Shown here piece after piece: positions 24,351 to 35,559 of a DNA stretch of 64,000 nucleotides (positions are counted from its first letter, which is position 1; every line of letters starts with the position of its first letter). The stretch comes from Campylobacter gastrosuis (lineage in GTDB: Bacteria > Campylobacterota > Campylobacteria > Campylobacterales > Campylobacteraceae): positions 1 through 64,000 of the forward strand of contig NZ_JANURM010000001.1 in assembly GCF_030249845.1 (NCBI RefSeq). Direction: 5' to 3'. Both the position numbers and the translations under genes were made by a program. The notes below the pieces were generated by a model. That model saw only the letters and a program-made list of their open reading frames with translations, ran no database searches and had not been told where the DNA came from.

Positions 24351-27290
24351 TTACTTTGAAATTTCATCTAAGAAATTTGTCTTAAACTCAAACGGCGTTG
24401 CCTTTTCAATCCTGCAAAGTCCAGCGTTAAACTCTGAAATTTGCGTAACTGGGTCAAAGCCGTAGTTTGTGATTGTGTTTGAGCTTTCGCCGATAGTGTA
24501 GGGCTTTGTGCCTTCTGGGTAGCGAGAGCTTAAATCAACGCCTTGCATAATGCCTGCAAAGTTGTAAGGTAAGCAAATTCTATCTGGCGTTACGCTGTGG
24601 TTGTGAAAGCATTTGACTTTGATTTTTGTGCCTTGTGGGCTGTGAATCCACATAAAATCGCCGTGTGCTATGCCATAATCAAGCGCTAGTTCTGGATTTA
24701 CATAAGCAAACATCTCTGGCGTAATAGCCGCTAGGTATTTGCTGGTTCGCTCTAACATACCAGCGCCGCTTAAATTTACTAGACGCATTGAGCTTATGAT
24801 GATTGGGAATTCCTTGCTCCAATCTTGCTTTTGTTGCTCTGATTTAAATTTAGTTTCAACCCTGAAATTTCTAGGCTGGTCATCAAAAGATGGATACTTT
24901 TGCACCAAATCCCAGCGTGGCGAGTGCAGTGGCTCTCTGTGTTTTGGCACTTGGTCGCTAAATTCCCAAACGATAGCCCTAGCTCTTGCGTTGCCATAAG
25001 GCGTAATGCCAGCTTCACGGCATTTTTCTAGGATTATACCGCTATAATCAGTCGTCCAGTCATCGCCCATTTTTGCCTTTTCATCGTCGCTTAGCTTGAT
25101 ATTTAGCACACTTTCAATGTTGGCTTTTGTAATTTGCGGATAGCCACCTTTTACCTTTGCGTCCTTTAACTGCACGCTCTCATCAGCTAACTGGCTAACG
25201 CCGTTGTGTTCAAGTCCAAAGCGGTTTCTAAATCCGCTACCACCCTTTGTGTAAGGCAAATCTGTGCGGTAAAGTATCGGAGTGCCGGGGTGTTTAGCGT
25301 CCCAGCAAGGCCAAGGCAGTGAGTAATACTCGCCTTTAACATCGCCACCAATGCCCATAAGCGTGTCTGGGTCAAAATTTTGCCAGTTTGCTTGGTGCTT
25401 TTTAAGGCGTTCTGGCTGCCAGCCAGTAAGTCCGATTGTCCTTGACATTCTTGCCATTTCTCGTGTTGCATCATCTGGCCAAATGAAATCATCTTTTATA
25501 ACTTCAAGATTATCATTCATCTTTAATGCTTTTACAAATTCATCATAAAAGCCCCATTTTTTGGCAAACATAAACATAACTTCGTGGTCGCCCTTGCTCT
25601 CATAAAGCGGATCAACGACCTTGCTTCGCCACTGGCCACAGCGGTTTGTTGATACGACAATGCCTTCGTTTTCAAACTGGGTCGCCACTGGCAGGATATA
25701 AACGCCGTCCTTTCTGTCGCTTAGGATTGCCACTTCATTTACAAATGGCTCGGCAACGACTAGAAGTTCTAGCTCATCAATGGCTTTTTGAATTTTAGTT
25801 AAGTGTGCCATTGAAGTAATGCCAGTGCCTTGCACCCAAAGCACCTTTAAATCGCCACTTGAAAAGGTTTTTTCTTCTTTTAAAACACCCTGCCACCATT
25901 TTGAAAGCGACCAGCCCTTTTCATTTCGCCAGTTTCGCTCCTCTGGATTTTCTTTATCGTAGTAAAAATACTCGTTAAAATTCGTGTTTTTAACCGCACC
26001 ACCGCTTTTTGGCTCTTTAACAGAAACGGCAAAGCGTTTGATAAACTCATCAAACTCAACGCCCCAGCCCTTGCAAAAGTGTCTCCACGCCTTGTCACTA
26101 AGTCCGTAGTAGGCTGAGAGACTATCGGCTAGGTTACCCATATCGGTCGCACCTTGGACATTGTCGTGTCCTCTTATTATTTGGCAGCCACCGCCTTCTT
26201 TACCCATATTGCCTAAAACTAGCTGTAAGATTGAGAGAATTCTCGTATTTGAGCTACCAACAGAGTGCTGAGTAATGCCTAGCGACCAAGCTATACAGGC
26301 TGGTTTTGTCGTGGCAAAAAGTCTTGTTATTTGAATGATTTGATCAATTGGAATTCCAGTAACATCGCTTGTTTCTTCTGGTGTCCATTTTTGTGCTTCT
26401 TTTTTAACTTCATCAATACCATAAGCACGTGAAGCGATAAAGTCCTTATCCTCCCAGCCATTTTTAAAGATAAGATGAAGCATACCATAAACGAATGCAA
26501 TATCGGTGCCCGGGCGAATTCTAAGATAGTGGTCAGCCTTTGCCGCTGTTTTTGTAAAAATCGGATCAACGACTATTAGTTTTGCGTTGTTTCTATCTTT
26601 TGCTTGTAAGAAGTGTTTCATACCGCCAACTGGGTTTGCCACGGCTGAATTTGCACCAAAGACCATAATTGCTTTTGAATGTTTTGCCGTATCTCCAAAG
26701 TGGTTTGTCATAGCGCCATAACCCCAAGTATTCGCAGCTCCTGCGACTGATGCGCTGTGTCAGATACGTGCAACGTGATCTATATTATTTGTGCCCCAAA
26801 ATGCAGCAAATTTTCTAAAATAAAACGATTGTTCGTTGTTAAATTTAGCAGAACCTAAAAATTCAACGCTATCTGGTCCGTGCTTTTTGCGAATTTCAAG
26901 CATCTTATCGCCGATCTCATTTATAGCGCTCTCCCAGCTAATTCGCTCCCACTTGCCATTTACTTTTTTCATCGGATATTTTATGCGTTGTTTTGATTTT
27001 GTTAAATCAATCTGATCAATGCCCTTACAGCAGTGGCTACCTTGCGAAATCGGATGTGAAATAGCCATATCTTGGCGAATCCAAACGCCGTCTTTTACTT
27101 CGGCCTCAATGCCACAACCAGCCGAACAAATAGAGCATATCGTGCGGACTTTTTTGCTGCCCGGATACGGCTCAACTTTTAGCTCATCAACCTTTTTTAG
27201 CTTGTCGTTTGAGTTTGCAAACGCCATAGTGCTTGTCGCACCAAGTGCTGCTAGTTTTAAAAACGCACGCCTTGCAATTACTTCGCTCAT
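24351..27290 (-). CDS. fdhA: Formate dehydrogenase catalytic subunit, selenocysteine-containing
   Basis: A 979-residue periplasmic Mo/W-bis-MGD enzyme oxidising formate to CO2. An in-frame TGA at 26760-26762 codes selenocysteine at residue 177, in NIDHVARI-U-HSAS, the position of the active-site Sec/Cys in formate dehydrogenases. Both sides of the TGA are in one frame, and a SECIS-like hairpin follows. The N-terminus RRAFLKLAALGA is a twin-arginine signal. CSICSAGCGIEAE binds a [4Fe-4S] cluster. The molydopterin dinucleotide-binding domain fills the C-terminal 150 residues. A tool that reads TGA only as stop would report two ORFs or a pseudogene; the intact flanks argue against decay. Confidence 0.95.
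26733..26762 (-). promoter_or_regulatory. UGA selenocysteine codon and bacterial SECIS hairpin
   Basis: On the minus strand the UGA (26762-26760) is followed after 14 bases by CGCAG-GAG-CTGCG (26745-26733), a 5 bp stem with a short G-containing loop. Spacing and apical G fit bacterial SECIS elements recognised by SelB. The stem could extend with weaker pairs. Confidence 0.75.
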
Positions 27291-27299
27291 AATAACTCC

Positions 27300-27500
27300 T
27301 TAATAGGCGATTTTGTAGTATTTATCCCAAAATTCTGATTTGGCATAAAGCACCTCTTTTTTCTTTGACTTGCCAACGACAACGCCGTTACTATCAGGCT
27401 CGCTTGCCACTTTTTGCGAGGCAAACGCCGAAGTAGTAAGGGTGGCTAAGGCACCAACTTTGAGCGATTTTTTAAGAAAATCACGTCTGGTCTGTTTCAT
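27300..27500 (-). CDS. Small twin-arginine-signal protein of the formate dehydrogenase operon
   Basis: A 66-residue protein starting with a Tat signal, QTRRDFLKKSLKVGALATL, and ending EFWDKYYKIAY. Similar small Tat-signal proteins precede fdhA in other epsilonproteobacteria (Cj1513c region in C. jejuni). Its role is unknown; it may aid export or assembly of FdhA, whose gene begins 9 bases later. Confidence 0.85.
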   Translation of the reverse strand: MKQTRRDFLKKSLKVGALATLTTSAFASQKVASEPDSNGVVVGKSKKKEVLYAKSEFWDKYYKIAY

Positions 27501-27590
27501 CTTAACAACCTTGTAATATGTAAAATTTGCATATTTATTAATAGCAAAATTTTAAAAGCCCAAAAGGGCAACTAATGCTGAATTTTACGT

Positions 27591-27609
27591 TTATGCTAAT
27601 TTAGCATAA
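27591..27609. promoter_or_regulatory. Perfect palindrome upstream of the fdh operon, candidate operator
   Basis: TTATGCTAA-T-TTAGCATAA, a 9 bp perfect inverted repeat with a one-base centre, lies about 90 bases before the first fdh gene. No T run follows in the transcribed direction, so it looks more like a protein-binding site than a terminator. The regulator is unknown. Confidence 0.5.
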
Positions 27610-27722
27610 TTATTTTAAAACGAATAATAGATTTAAAATTTAATTTTAAAATTAAAGAAAATTTAATTTGTTATTTTATTTTAGGTGTAGTTTTGTTTAT
27701 TTTATGTTAAAAATTATTTAAA

Positions 27723-27744
27723 AAGGCTAGGTTAGCCCAGCCTT
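27723..27744 (-). terminator. Terminator at the end of hisA
   Basis: On the minus strand AAGGCTGGG-CTAA-CCTAGCCTT forms a 9 bp stem (one G-T pair) followed by TTTTTAAATAATTTTT. It overlaps the hisA stop codon and separates the his/pgl genes from fdh. Confidence 0.8.
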
Positions 27745-28442
27745 AAAAATGCGTCTTTTAGGTCAATCCTGCCTTCATAATACGCCTTGCCGACAATCAC
27801 GCCGCCGATTTTATCGGTATTTTTTAGGGCGATTATGTCGTTTATGTCCTTTACTCCGCCACTTGCTATTGTTTCAATACCACTTTCTTTTGCTATTTCT
27901 AGCGTGAAATCAACATTAACCCCGCTAAGTGTGCCGTCCCTGCCGATATCGGTGCAAATTATCGCCTTTACGCCAACATCTGCAAATTTCTTAGCAAGCT
28001 CGGTGGCTTTGATATTTGAAACACTAGCCCAGCCCTCGGTCGCCACGTAGCCGTCTTTTGCGTCAATGCCGACGACAATCGGATAAAGCTTAGCCATATT
28101 TGCTACAAATTTTGGCTCTTTTAGTGCTATTGAGCCTAAAATTAGGCGTTTTACGCCTAAATCTAAGTAGCGTTTAATGCGCTCTTCATCTCTAATCCCA
28201 CCGCCAATTTGCACGTTTAAATCGGTGCTTTTTACGATTTTTTCAATCACTTTAAAATTTACTGGCTTACCAGCAAATGCTCCGTCAAGATCAACGATAT
28301 GAAGCCACTTTGCACCTAAATCTTTGAAATTTTTAGCCAAAATTTCAGGTTCGTTTGAGTAGATTTTAGCGCTGCTCATCTCGCCTTTTAAAAGCCTTAC
28401 GGCAAAGCCCTCTTTTAGGTCAATCGCTGGTAAAATTTGCAT
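27732..28442 (-). CDS. hisA: Phosphoribosylformimino-AICAR ribotide isomerase
   Basis: A 236-residue TIM-barrel enzyme of histidine biosynthesis (ProFAR to PRFAR). It shows LPAIDLKEG at the N-terminus with the catalytic Asp8, VQIGGGIRD, and the second-half motif [13 protein letters not shown]. The start overlaps the hisH stop by one base, so both are made from one transcript. Confidence 0.96.
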   Translation of the reverse strand: MQILPAIDLKEGFAVRLLKGEMSSAKIYSNEPEILAKNFKDLGAKWLHIVDLDGAFAGKPVNFKVIEKIVKSTDLNVQIGGGIRDEERIKRYLDLGVKRLILGSIALKEPKFVANMAKLYPIVVGIDAKDGYVATEGWASVSNIKATELAKKFADVGVKAIICTDIGRDGTLSGVNVDFTLEIAKESGIETIASGGVKDINDIIALKNTDKIGGVIVGKAYYEGRIDLKDAFLRLG

Positions 28443-29056
28443 TATAACTCCGTGAAATTTTCTAAAATTTTAAGCCCAACTTCGTGGGATTTTTCAGGGT
28501 GAGGCTGAAAGCCAAAGACATTATCTTTTGCCACAGCACTAACGAAATCATAACCATATTCGCTAGTGCCTAAAATCGCGCTTTTATCATCGCAAATAGC
28601 GTGAAAGCTATGGACAAAATATAGATACTCGCTATCATTGAGCCCACGATTTATCGGCGTTTTTTGTGTAAAATTTATGCTATTCCAGCCAACGTGAGGT
28701 ACTTTTAGCGGTGTGCTAAATTTAGTCTCATCAAATCTAACAACACTACCTTTTATCACGCCAAGTCCGTGATTTTCTCCAAATTCATAGCTTTTTTCAA
28801 ATAAAAGTTGCATACCAAGACAGACGCCTAAAAATGGTTTGCCAGTTTTTATGAATTCTAAAATCGCAAGGTCTAGGTTTGCCTTTTTTAGCTTCTCTAT
28901 CGCCTCGCCAAATGCACCAACGCCAGGCAAAACGGCTCTATCATAATTTTTTAGCTCATCTGGATTTGAGATTAAAACCGCACTTTTGCCTAAATTTTCA
29001 AAGGCATTTATCACGCTTTTTATGTTGCCAGCACCATAATCAATAATGGCTATCAT
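28442..29056 (-). CDS. hisH: Imidazole glycerol phosphate synthase glutaminase subunit
   Basis: A 204-residue class I glutamine amidotransferase giving ammonia to HisF. The nucleophile is in [14 protein letters not shown], and the His-Glu pair in [10 protein letters not shown]. hisF is not in the window. It starts within the last codons of the upstream sensor-domain gene. Confidence 0.96.
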   Translation of the reverse strand: MIAIIDYGAGNIKSVINAFENLGKSAVLISNPDELKNYDRAVLPGVGAFGEAIEKLKKANLDLAILEFIKTGKPFLGVCLGMQLLFEKSYEFGENHGLGVIKGSVVRFDETKFSTPLKVPHVGWNSINFTQKTPINRGLNDSEYLYFVHSFHAICDDKSAILGTSEYGYDFVSAVAKDNVFGFQPHPEKSHEVGLKILENFTEL

Positions 29057-29946
29057 TGCCCCTCCTGTTTTTTAACGCTAATTAAATAAATACTTAACGC
29101 AATCATTAAAAGTGCGACGCCACCGATTAGATAAATGGCGTTTATGATATTTTCCGGTGCTGTGATTGCAAATTTAAACACGAGCATAAGTGCTTCAATG
29201 GCTAGGGCGATGATGATTGAGCCGATAAATCTAACCATTGTTTTATAAAGCATACTGGCTTCATTTCGGTTTTTGCCAAGTACCTCCTCTTCAAAAATCG
29301 TCTTAACAAGGTCAAAAATGGCTAACGCTAGGGTTAGAAGTATCGTGCTTTCAAAGATATGCTCAACTTCAACATTTGAGGTGTGAGAGATAAAGCTCTC
29401 AACGCCGTCCCAAAATAAAAACGCACAAACCATAAACAAAGCCACGCAAAATAGCGTATAAACCGAGCGTAAAAATATCCCAAAATAGCTCTCAATTCGC
29501 CCGTCATCAATCATATTTAGTAAATTTTCAAGGCTAATGTCAATGCAAGCGATAAATTTTAGCTCGTTGTTTTCATCATAAATTGGCACGCTTGCAGTTA
29601 CGCAAAGTTTGCCATTTAGGCTTGACGGATATGGGTCGCTTAAAAAGCACCTTTTTAGCCTGACAGCCGAGTAATAATAGGCTTTATTTGCCCTGTTTTC
29701 GCCATCTCCGATGATGTAGCACTCGTTTAGACTATAAGTGTTGCCAAGCTGAATGCCGTTTTTATCAAGTAGGTAAAATGCGTCAAAATTCTCAATCTCG
29801 TGAGCCATTTTATCAAACCCAGCCCTGACATTTTCAATGCTAACGCCGGGCAGTCTATTTGGGATATTTCGCTCAAAAAGATAGCACAAATATGCCCTTG
29901 CTTTGTATCTAATGTCGCTAAAACGCTGAATTTCTTTTATTATCAA
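29053..29946 (-). CDS. Membrane protein with extracytoplasmic-type PDC/Cache sensor-like domain
   Basis: A 297-residue protein. Residues about 1-155 resemble a PDC (Cache) ligand-binding domain: FDAFYLLDKNGIQLGNTYS, then SDPYPSSLNGKLCVTASVPIYDENNELKFIACIDISLENLL. Four hydrophobic segments follow (about 165-280). There is no kinase, HAMP, methyl-acceptor or GGDEF output domain. The N-terminus lacks a membrane anchor, so the topology of the sensor part is unclear. It lies between pglF and hisH, overlapping hisH by 4 bases. Function unknown. Confidence 0.75.
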   Translation of the reverse strand: MIIKEIQRFSDIRYKARAYLCYLFERNIPNRLPGVSIENVRAGFDKMAHEIENFDAFYLLDKNGIQLGNTYSLNECYIIGDGENRANKAYYYSAVRLKRCFLSDPYPSSLNGKLCVTASVPIYDENNELKFIACIDISLENLLNMIDDGRIESYFGIFLRSVYTLFCVALFMVCAFLFWDGVESFISHTSNVEVEHIFESTILLTLALAIFDLVKTIFEEEVLGKNRNEASMLYKTMVRFIGSIIIALAIEALMLVFKFAITAPENIINAIYLIGGVALLMIALSIYLISVKKQEGQ

Positions 29947-29948
29947 AA

Positions 29949-31730
29949 TTATCCTTTTAAATTTAGTTGATGATTAAACTCTGGCACAATGGTTTTTAAA
30001 CAGGCTGAAATTTCGCTATCTTTTAGCGTTAAAAGAGTGCTGATTTGCTCATTTAGCTTTGAAATTTCATACGGCTCTGAGTGCGTTACAAAAATGCTTT
30101 CAAACTCGGTTCTAACGTCGTTTTTATCAATTAAAAGCTCCTCATAAAGCTTTTCGCCCATTCTAAGTCCGCTAAATTCAATGCCCAAATGCTCTTTATT
30201 TGATAAAATCAGCATTTTTTTAGCCAAATCAACAATTTTTATAGGCTCGCCCATATCAAGCACGAAAAGCTCGCCGCCACGTGCGATTGAGGCGGCTTGA
30301 AGCACGAGCTGACAGGCTTCGCTTACTAGCATAAAATAGCGAGTGATATCAGGGTGAGTAACGCTTAAAGGCTTGTTTTTTGCGATTAGTGCTTTAAATT
30401 TTGGTATGACAGAGCCTGATGAGCCAAGCACGTTGCCAAAGCGGACGCAAACTATCTCACAAGCACCAGTTTCGTTTGAATTTAGCGCATAAAGCTCACA
30501 AATTCGCTTTGTAGCACCCATTATGTTTGTTGGGCGGACGGCTTTATCGCTTGAAATGACGACTACTTTTTGTGCGTTAAATTTCTTGGCTAAATCAATG
30601 ACGTTTTTTGTGCCGATTATGTTATTTTGCACCGCTTGGTGCGGGTTTAGCTCACAAAGTGGGACGTGTTTGTAGGCGGCTGCGTGGATTATAATCTCTG
30701 GCTTATAAAGGCTAAAAACTTCGGCTAAATCGCTAAAATTTGCGATATTTACCATTTTGCTAATGCACCTTTTATCGTTTGTATCTTCTGTGATTTTATA
30801 AAGATTAAACTCGCTATTTTCAACCATAACAAGCTCTCTAACGCCAAATTTCAGGCACTGCTTAACGATTTCAGAGCCTATGCTACCACCAGCACCAGTT
30901 ACTAAAACCGACCTATTTTGTAAGAAATTTCTAACGACATCGGAGTTTAAATCCTTTGGCTTTCTAGCTAGTAAATCCTCAATTGAGATGTCTTTTATCG
31001 GCTCTTTGCCAACTAGCGAAAATAGCTTGACATCACGAATGCCATAGCCAGTAAGCTCATCAAAAAGCACCTGCAAATCATCTTGCTCTAAGGCTAGGGC
31101 GATGATTGCGGTTTTTACGTTGTATTCTTTGATTAAATTTACGATCTCTTTTTTATCTTGCACCAAAAATCCATCGCAATAAGTCCCAACAAGCTCACTT
31201 CTGCCATCAACCACGCCAACAGCATAAAAGTCAATGTAGCCACTTTTTAGCCCTTTTAAAACGTGAAGTGCCTTGCTTGTCGCACCAAAAACTATGCAAG
31301 GCTCACCCTTTCGTGGTTTGGTTGAGAAGTCTAAGAACATACGCTTTGAAATTCTTAAACCGCCGATTAACAAATATGAAATGACAAAGTCAATAAAGAC
31401 CGCACTTCGTGGGAATGGGTTAAAAATATCTTGTGCCAAAAAGTAAATGAGCCAAAAAGTCAGCAATGAAAAGAGATGAACTAAGAAAATTTTACGTGCT
31501 TCATTTAAGCCAAAAAATCGCCACGGCACTCGGTAAATTTTAAATAGCCACATTAATGATAATTTAATGATAACTAAACAAAACAGGGTTAAAATAAGTC
31601 CATCGGTAAAAATTTCAGGGATATTGCCGTTAAATCTAAGTAAAAATGCAAAATAAATACTAAACGAAAAGATAATAGTATCGCTAAAAAGAAAGAAAAC
31701 TAGCCTTTTTAGTTTCGTAGCTTTTAACAT
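29949..31730 (-). CDS. pglF: UDP-GlcNAc C4,6-dehydratase
   Basis: A 593-residue membrane enzyme making UDP-4-keto-6-deoxy-GlcNAc, the first step to UDP-diNAcBac for N-linked glycosylation. Four membrane segments lie in residues 1-115, then a coenzyme-binding domain, then the short-chain dehydrogenase domain with [17 protein letters not shown] (about 278) and the active-site region [19 protein letters not shown]. The length matches C. jejuni PglF (590). The stop of pglE lies directly before its start, so the two steps are translated in tandem. Confidence 0.94.
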   Translation of the reverse strand: MLKATKLKRLVFFLFSDTIIFSFSIYFAFLLRFNGNIPEIFTDGLILTLFCLVIIKLSLMWLFKIYRVPWRFFGLNEARKIFLVHLFSLLTFWLIYFLAQDIFNPFPRSAVFIDFVISYLLIGGLRISKRMFLDFSTKPRKGEPCIVFGATSKALHVLKGLKSGYIDFYAVGVVDGRSELVGTYCDGFLVQDKKEIVNLIKEYNVKTAIIALALEQDDLQVLFDELTGYGIRDVKLFSLVGKEPIKDISIEDLLARKPKDLNSDVVRNFLQNRSVLVTGAGGSIGSEIVKQCLKFGVRELVMVENSEFNLYKITEDTNDKRCISKMVNIANFSDLAEVFSLYKPEIIIHAAAYKHVPLCELNPHQAVQNNIIGTKNVIDLAKKFNAQKVVVISSDKAVRPTNIMGATKRICELYALNSNETGACEIVCVRFGNVLGSSGSVIPKFKALIAKNKPLSVTHPDITRYFMLVSEACQLVLQAASIARGGELFVLDMGEPIKIVDLAKKMLILSNKEHLGIEFSGLRMGEKLYEELLIDKNDVRTEFESIFVTHSEPYEISKLNEQISTLLTLKDSEISACLKTIVPEFNHQLNLKG

Positions 31731-32834
<1,104 letters not shown>

Positions 32835-32869
32835 TTAAAAATCTGCGAATTTTAGCACTAAAAAATTAA

Positions 32870-33856
32870 TTATTTTATTAAAAATTCCTGTGCGATTGCC
32901 TTGTTTTCAAACGGCAAAACGCTAAAATTTTCATCGCCAACGCTTACATTTACGCTCTTATTCTTATCCGCCCTTGTGTAAGCTAGTGCTAGGCGAAGTG
33001 CAAACTCTAAATCCGCCCTATCTGCTGTTTTATCAATAAAACTAATGGCACCCACGATATTATCTGGCAGTTTTATTTGATGAAATTTTGGATTTGGGGT
33101 CGCTAAGAGTGCGTTATTATCGGCTTCATCTCTGCCAATAATCATCTTTGAGCCGTTTTTTAGGCGTAGGTGGCGACCGAGTTTTAGCCACGCTACATCG
33201 GTATCGTTCATATCTTTATCATAATTTAAGTAGTCTTTGATTTTTACAGCAAAGCTCTCAATCGTAAGCAAACAGCCACCGCCCGGCGTGGCAAAATCCT
33301 GCCAATTAAGGCTTTTTGCAAGGGCTAGTTGTGGCTTTCTATCTCTGCCGCTAAAATCAAGAAGTTTGCTTCTATCTACCCAACCCTCACGCTCTGGCTT
33401 TGTAGGCTCTAAAAGCTTAGCACACATTGGGCGAAGGATTAAATCCTCTTCATCATCGGCTAGTTTTCTAACCTGATTTAGTGCCTCTTTTCGTTGGCTC
33501 ATCGGACGTTGTCCTAAAACTTCGCCAGTGATGATAAAATTTGCATTCTCATCATTTAGCATATTTAGGGCGACCCTAAACATATATCCGTGGCAGTCAA
33601 TGCAGGGGTTAAACTGCTTGCCGTAGCCAAATTTTGGGCTAAAAAGCACGTCTTGTAGATACTTACTTTTTATATCAACCACCTTTAAACTAGCCCCAGC
33701 TATCGCCGCCCTACGCCTTAACGTTTCAAATTTTTCAGGCTCTACGCCAAAACCAGTATCCATATAAAGTGCCACCACTTCAATGCCTTGCTCGCTTATG
33801 ATTTTCATCGCAAGCATACTATCTAATCCACCGCTAAATAATGCTAATGCTTTCAT
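32870..33856 (-). CDS. PP-loop ATP pyrophosphatase fused to an NFACT-R-like RNA-binding domain
   Basis: A 328-residue protein. The N-terminal half is an adenine nucleotide alpha-hydrolase with PP-loop LALFSGGLDSMLAM (about 5-18), and C-P-type cysteine segments NPCIDCHGYMF and TPGGGCLLT suited to thiol chemistry. The C-terminal part (about 220-328: LRLKNGSKMIIGRDEADNNALL) resembles the NFACT-R RNA-binding region. Such fusions are probably tRNA thiolation-type enzymes related to ThiI or MnmA; the modification is not known to me. It overlaps dnaG by 4 bases. Confidence 0.82.
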   Translation of the reverse strand: MKALALFSGGLDSMLAMKIISEQGIEVVALYMDTGFGVEPEKFETLRRRAAIAGASLKVVDIKSKYLQDVLFSPKFGYGKQFNPCIDCHGYMFRVALNMLNDENANFIITGEVLGQRPMSQRKEALNQVRKLADDEEDLILRPMCAKLLEPTKPEREGWVDRSKLLDFSGRDRKPQLALAKSLNWQDFATPGGGCLLTIESFAVKIKDYLNYDKDMNDTDVAWLKLGRHLRLKNGSKMIIGRDEADNNALLATPNPKFHQIKLPDNIVGAISFIDKTADRADLEFALRLALAYTRADKNKSVNVSVGDENFSVLPFENKAIAQEFLIK

Positions 33857-35499
33857 TTTTGTTCTTGTAATCCTTTTAAAATTTTATTTATCTCTTCTAA
33901 ATCCTGCAATTTTGTCGGACTTTGGCTGTTTTTTATCTGCTCCCTTCGTCTTTTGCAGTAGTTTATCTTTAAAATTTTTATCGCCTCAAAAAGGCTATTT
34001 TCATTTGTGATAATTTTTGGGCTGTTATCAAGCTCTAACTCTCTTAAAATCGCACTTTCACTGCCATTTTTGCCGTTTAAAATTTCGCTAAAAATATTGG
34101 CGTGATTTAAAAAAAACTTCTCATTTACCTGATCAATTACATAATCTTTGAAATTTTCATTTAAAAGTATCGTTTTTAAAAGCGAAAGTTCTAAGATATC
34201 TTTTGAAAATTTTGGCTTAATAATCTGCTCTTGTGGGGCAAAATTTCTAGGCGTGATTTGCGTTTTATTTAGGCTTAGCCCAGTTGGATTTAGCCCTAAA
34301 ATCGTGGCAATAAGCGAGGTGTAGCTAGAAGCGATTATCGGTTTTAGCTCGTTTGTGTAAGCCATAATCTCATCAAGGCATTTTTGCTTTTGCTGTGGGC
34401 GTGAAAGGTCGTATTTTAGGGCGATTTGCCTGATAAAAAACTCGCCAAGCTCGGTGCCATTATTAAAAAGCTCTCTTAAATGCTCAGTCTTACCAGCAAA
34501 GACCATATCAGCTGGGTCGGCACCGCCTTCAATGATAACAACAGAGCCATCAATTTCGTTTGTTGTTAAAAGATGACTTGACTTAATGGCAGCGTTTATG
34601 CCAGCGCTATCGCCGTCAAAGCACAAAATGACGCTGATATTTTCACGCTTTAAAAGTGGCAGGTGCTTTTGGGTTAGGGCTGTGCCAAGCACGGCAACGG
34701 CGTTTGTAAAACCAGCAAAATGAAGCATAATCACATCAAGATAGCCCTCTGTGATGATTATCTGCTTTGTTTCGTAAATTTTTTTCTTAGCTAGATGAAA
34801 GCCATAAAGTAGCTTTGATTTGTCAAAAATTTCGCTTTGTGGGCTATTTACATATTTTGCTGGGTGGTTTGAGATAGTCCTGCCACCAAAGCCGACAAGC
34901 CTTGTGCTTTGTGAGTAAATGGGAAAGGTTATTCTATCAATGAAACTAGCGTAAATTCCGCTCTCATTTTGCTTAACAATGCCAATTTCAATCGCCTCTT
35001 TTGGCTCAATTTTTTCATTTTCTAAAAGTCTAATCGTTTGAATGCTACTTGGTGCAAATCCCAGCTCAAATCGCTCAATCATAGCGTCATTTATCCCACG
35101 AGAGTAAAGATAATTTATGGCGTCTTTATTTTGATAAAGTCGCGAGCGATAAAAGGCATTTACGTTTTCTAAAATTCGCTTGTTTTCTTTGAAATTTTGC
35201 TGATTTGTGGTGTATTCAAGCGTGAAATTATTCATACTTGCTAGTTTTTCAATCGCCTCTGGATAGCTTAATTTCTCATAATCCATTACAAATTTTATCG
35301 CATTGCCACCAGCCTTACAGGCAAAGCAGTGATAGATTTGCCTTTGTGGGCTTATGCTCATACTTGGATTTCTATCATCGTGAAATGGGCAGACGCATTT
35401 GTAATTTGCCCCCATTTTACGCACATCTACATAGTGGCTAATGGTATCAACAATATCAACAATACTAAGAAGTCGCTCAATGCTTTTTTGTGAAATCAT
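33853..35499 (-). CDS. dnaG: DNA primase
   Basis: A 548-residue primase. The CHC2 zinc finger is CPFHDDRNPS...YHCFACKAGG (about 38-65). The Toprim catalytic core contains IITEGYLDVIMLH and ILCFDGDSAGINAA. The C-terminal helicase-binding region is short, as in epsilonproteobacteria. I start it at ATG 35499 (MISQKSIERLL); a TTG two codons upstream is unlikely. No clear ribosome site precedes the ATG, and a -10 element ends 7 bases before it, hinting at a leaderless mRNA. Confidence 0.96.
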   Translation of the reverse strand: MISQKSIERLLSIVDIVDTISHYVDVRKMGANYKCVCPFHDDRNPSMSISPQRQIYHCFACKAGGNAIKFVMDYEKLSYPEAIEKLASMNNFTLEYTTNQQNFKENKRILENVNAFYRSRLYQNKDAINYLYSRGINDAMIERFELGFAPSSIQTIRLLENEKIEPKEAIEIGIVKQNESGIYASFIDRITFPIYSQSTRLVGFGGRTISNHPAKYVNSPQSEIFDKSKLLYGFHLAKKKIYETKQIIITEGYLDVIMLHFAGFTNAVAVLGTALTQKHLPLLKRENISVILCFDGDSAGINAAIKSSHLLTTNEIDGSVVIIEGGADPADMVFAGKTEHLRELFNNGTELGEFFIRQIALKYDLSRPQQKQKCLDEIMAYTNELKPIIASSYTSLIATILGLNPTGLSLNKTQITPRNFAPQEQIIKPKFSKDILELSLLKTILLNENFKDYVIDQVNEKFFLNHANIFSEILNGKNGSESAILRELELDNSPKIITNENSLFEAIKILKINYCKRRREQIKNSQSPTKLQDLEEINKILKGLQEQK

Positions 35500-35506
35500 A
35501 AGCAAG

Positions 35507-35530
35507 ATTATACAATGGCTTTGCTATAAT
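35507..35530. promoter_or_regulatory. Back-to-back -10 elements of dnaG and the TPR gene
   Basis: On the minus strand TATAAT occupies 35512-35507, 7 bases before dnaG ATG 35499. On the plus strand TATAAT occupies 35525-35530, 29 bases before ATG 35560. The two promoters are nested face-away within 24 bases. Confidence 0.55.
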
Positions 35531-35559
35531 GTGGCTTTAAAATTTACAAAGAGTTTAAA

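Noticed and set aside
24341..24367. Longer fdhB start overlapping fdhA
   Set aside because: No ribosome site precedes it; ATG 24340 has AAGGGGGT and gives the usual N-terminus.
24351..27290. fdhA as a broken gene split into two ORFs at 26760
   Set aside because: The frame is identical on both sides, the stop is TGA at the known Sec position, a SECIS-like hairpin follows and selC is present. Readthrough as selenocysteine explains it better than decay.
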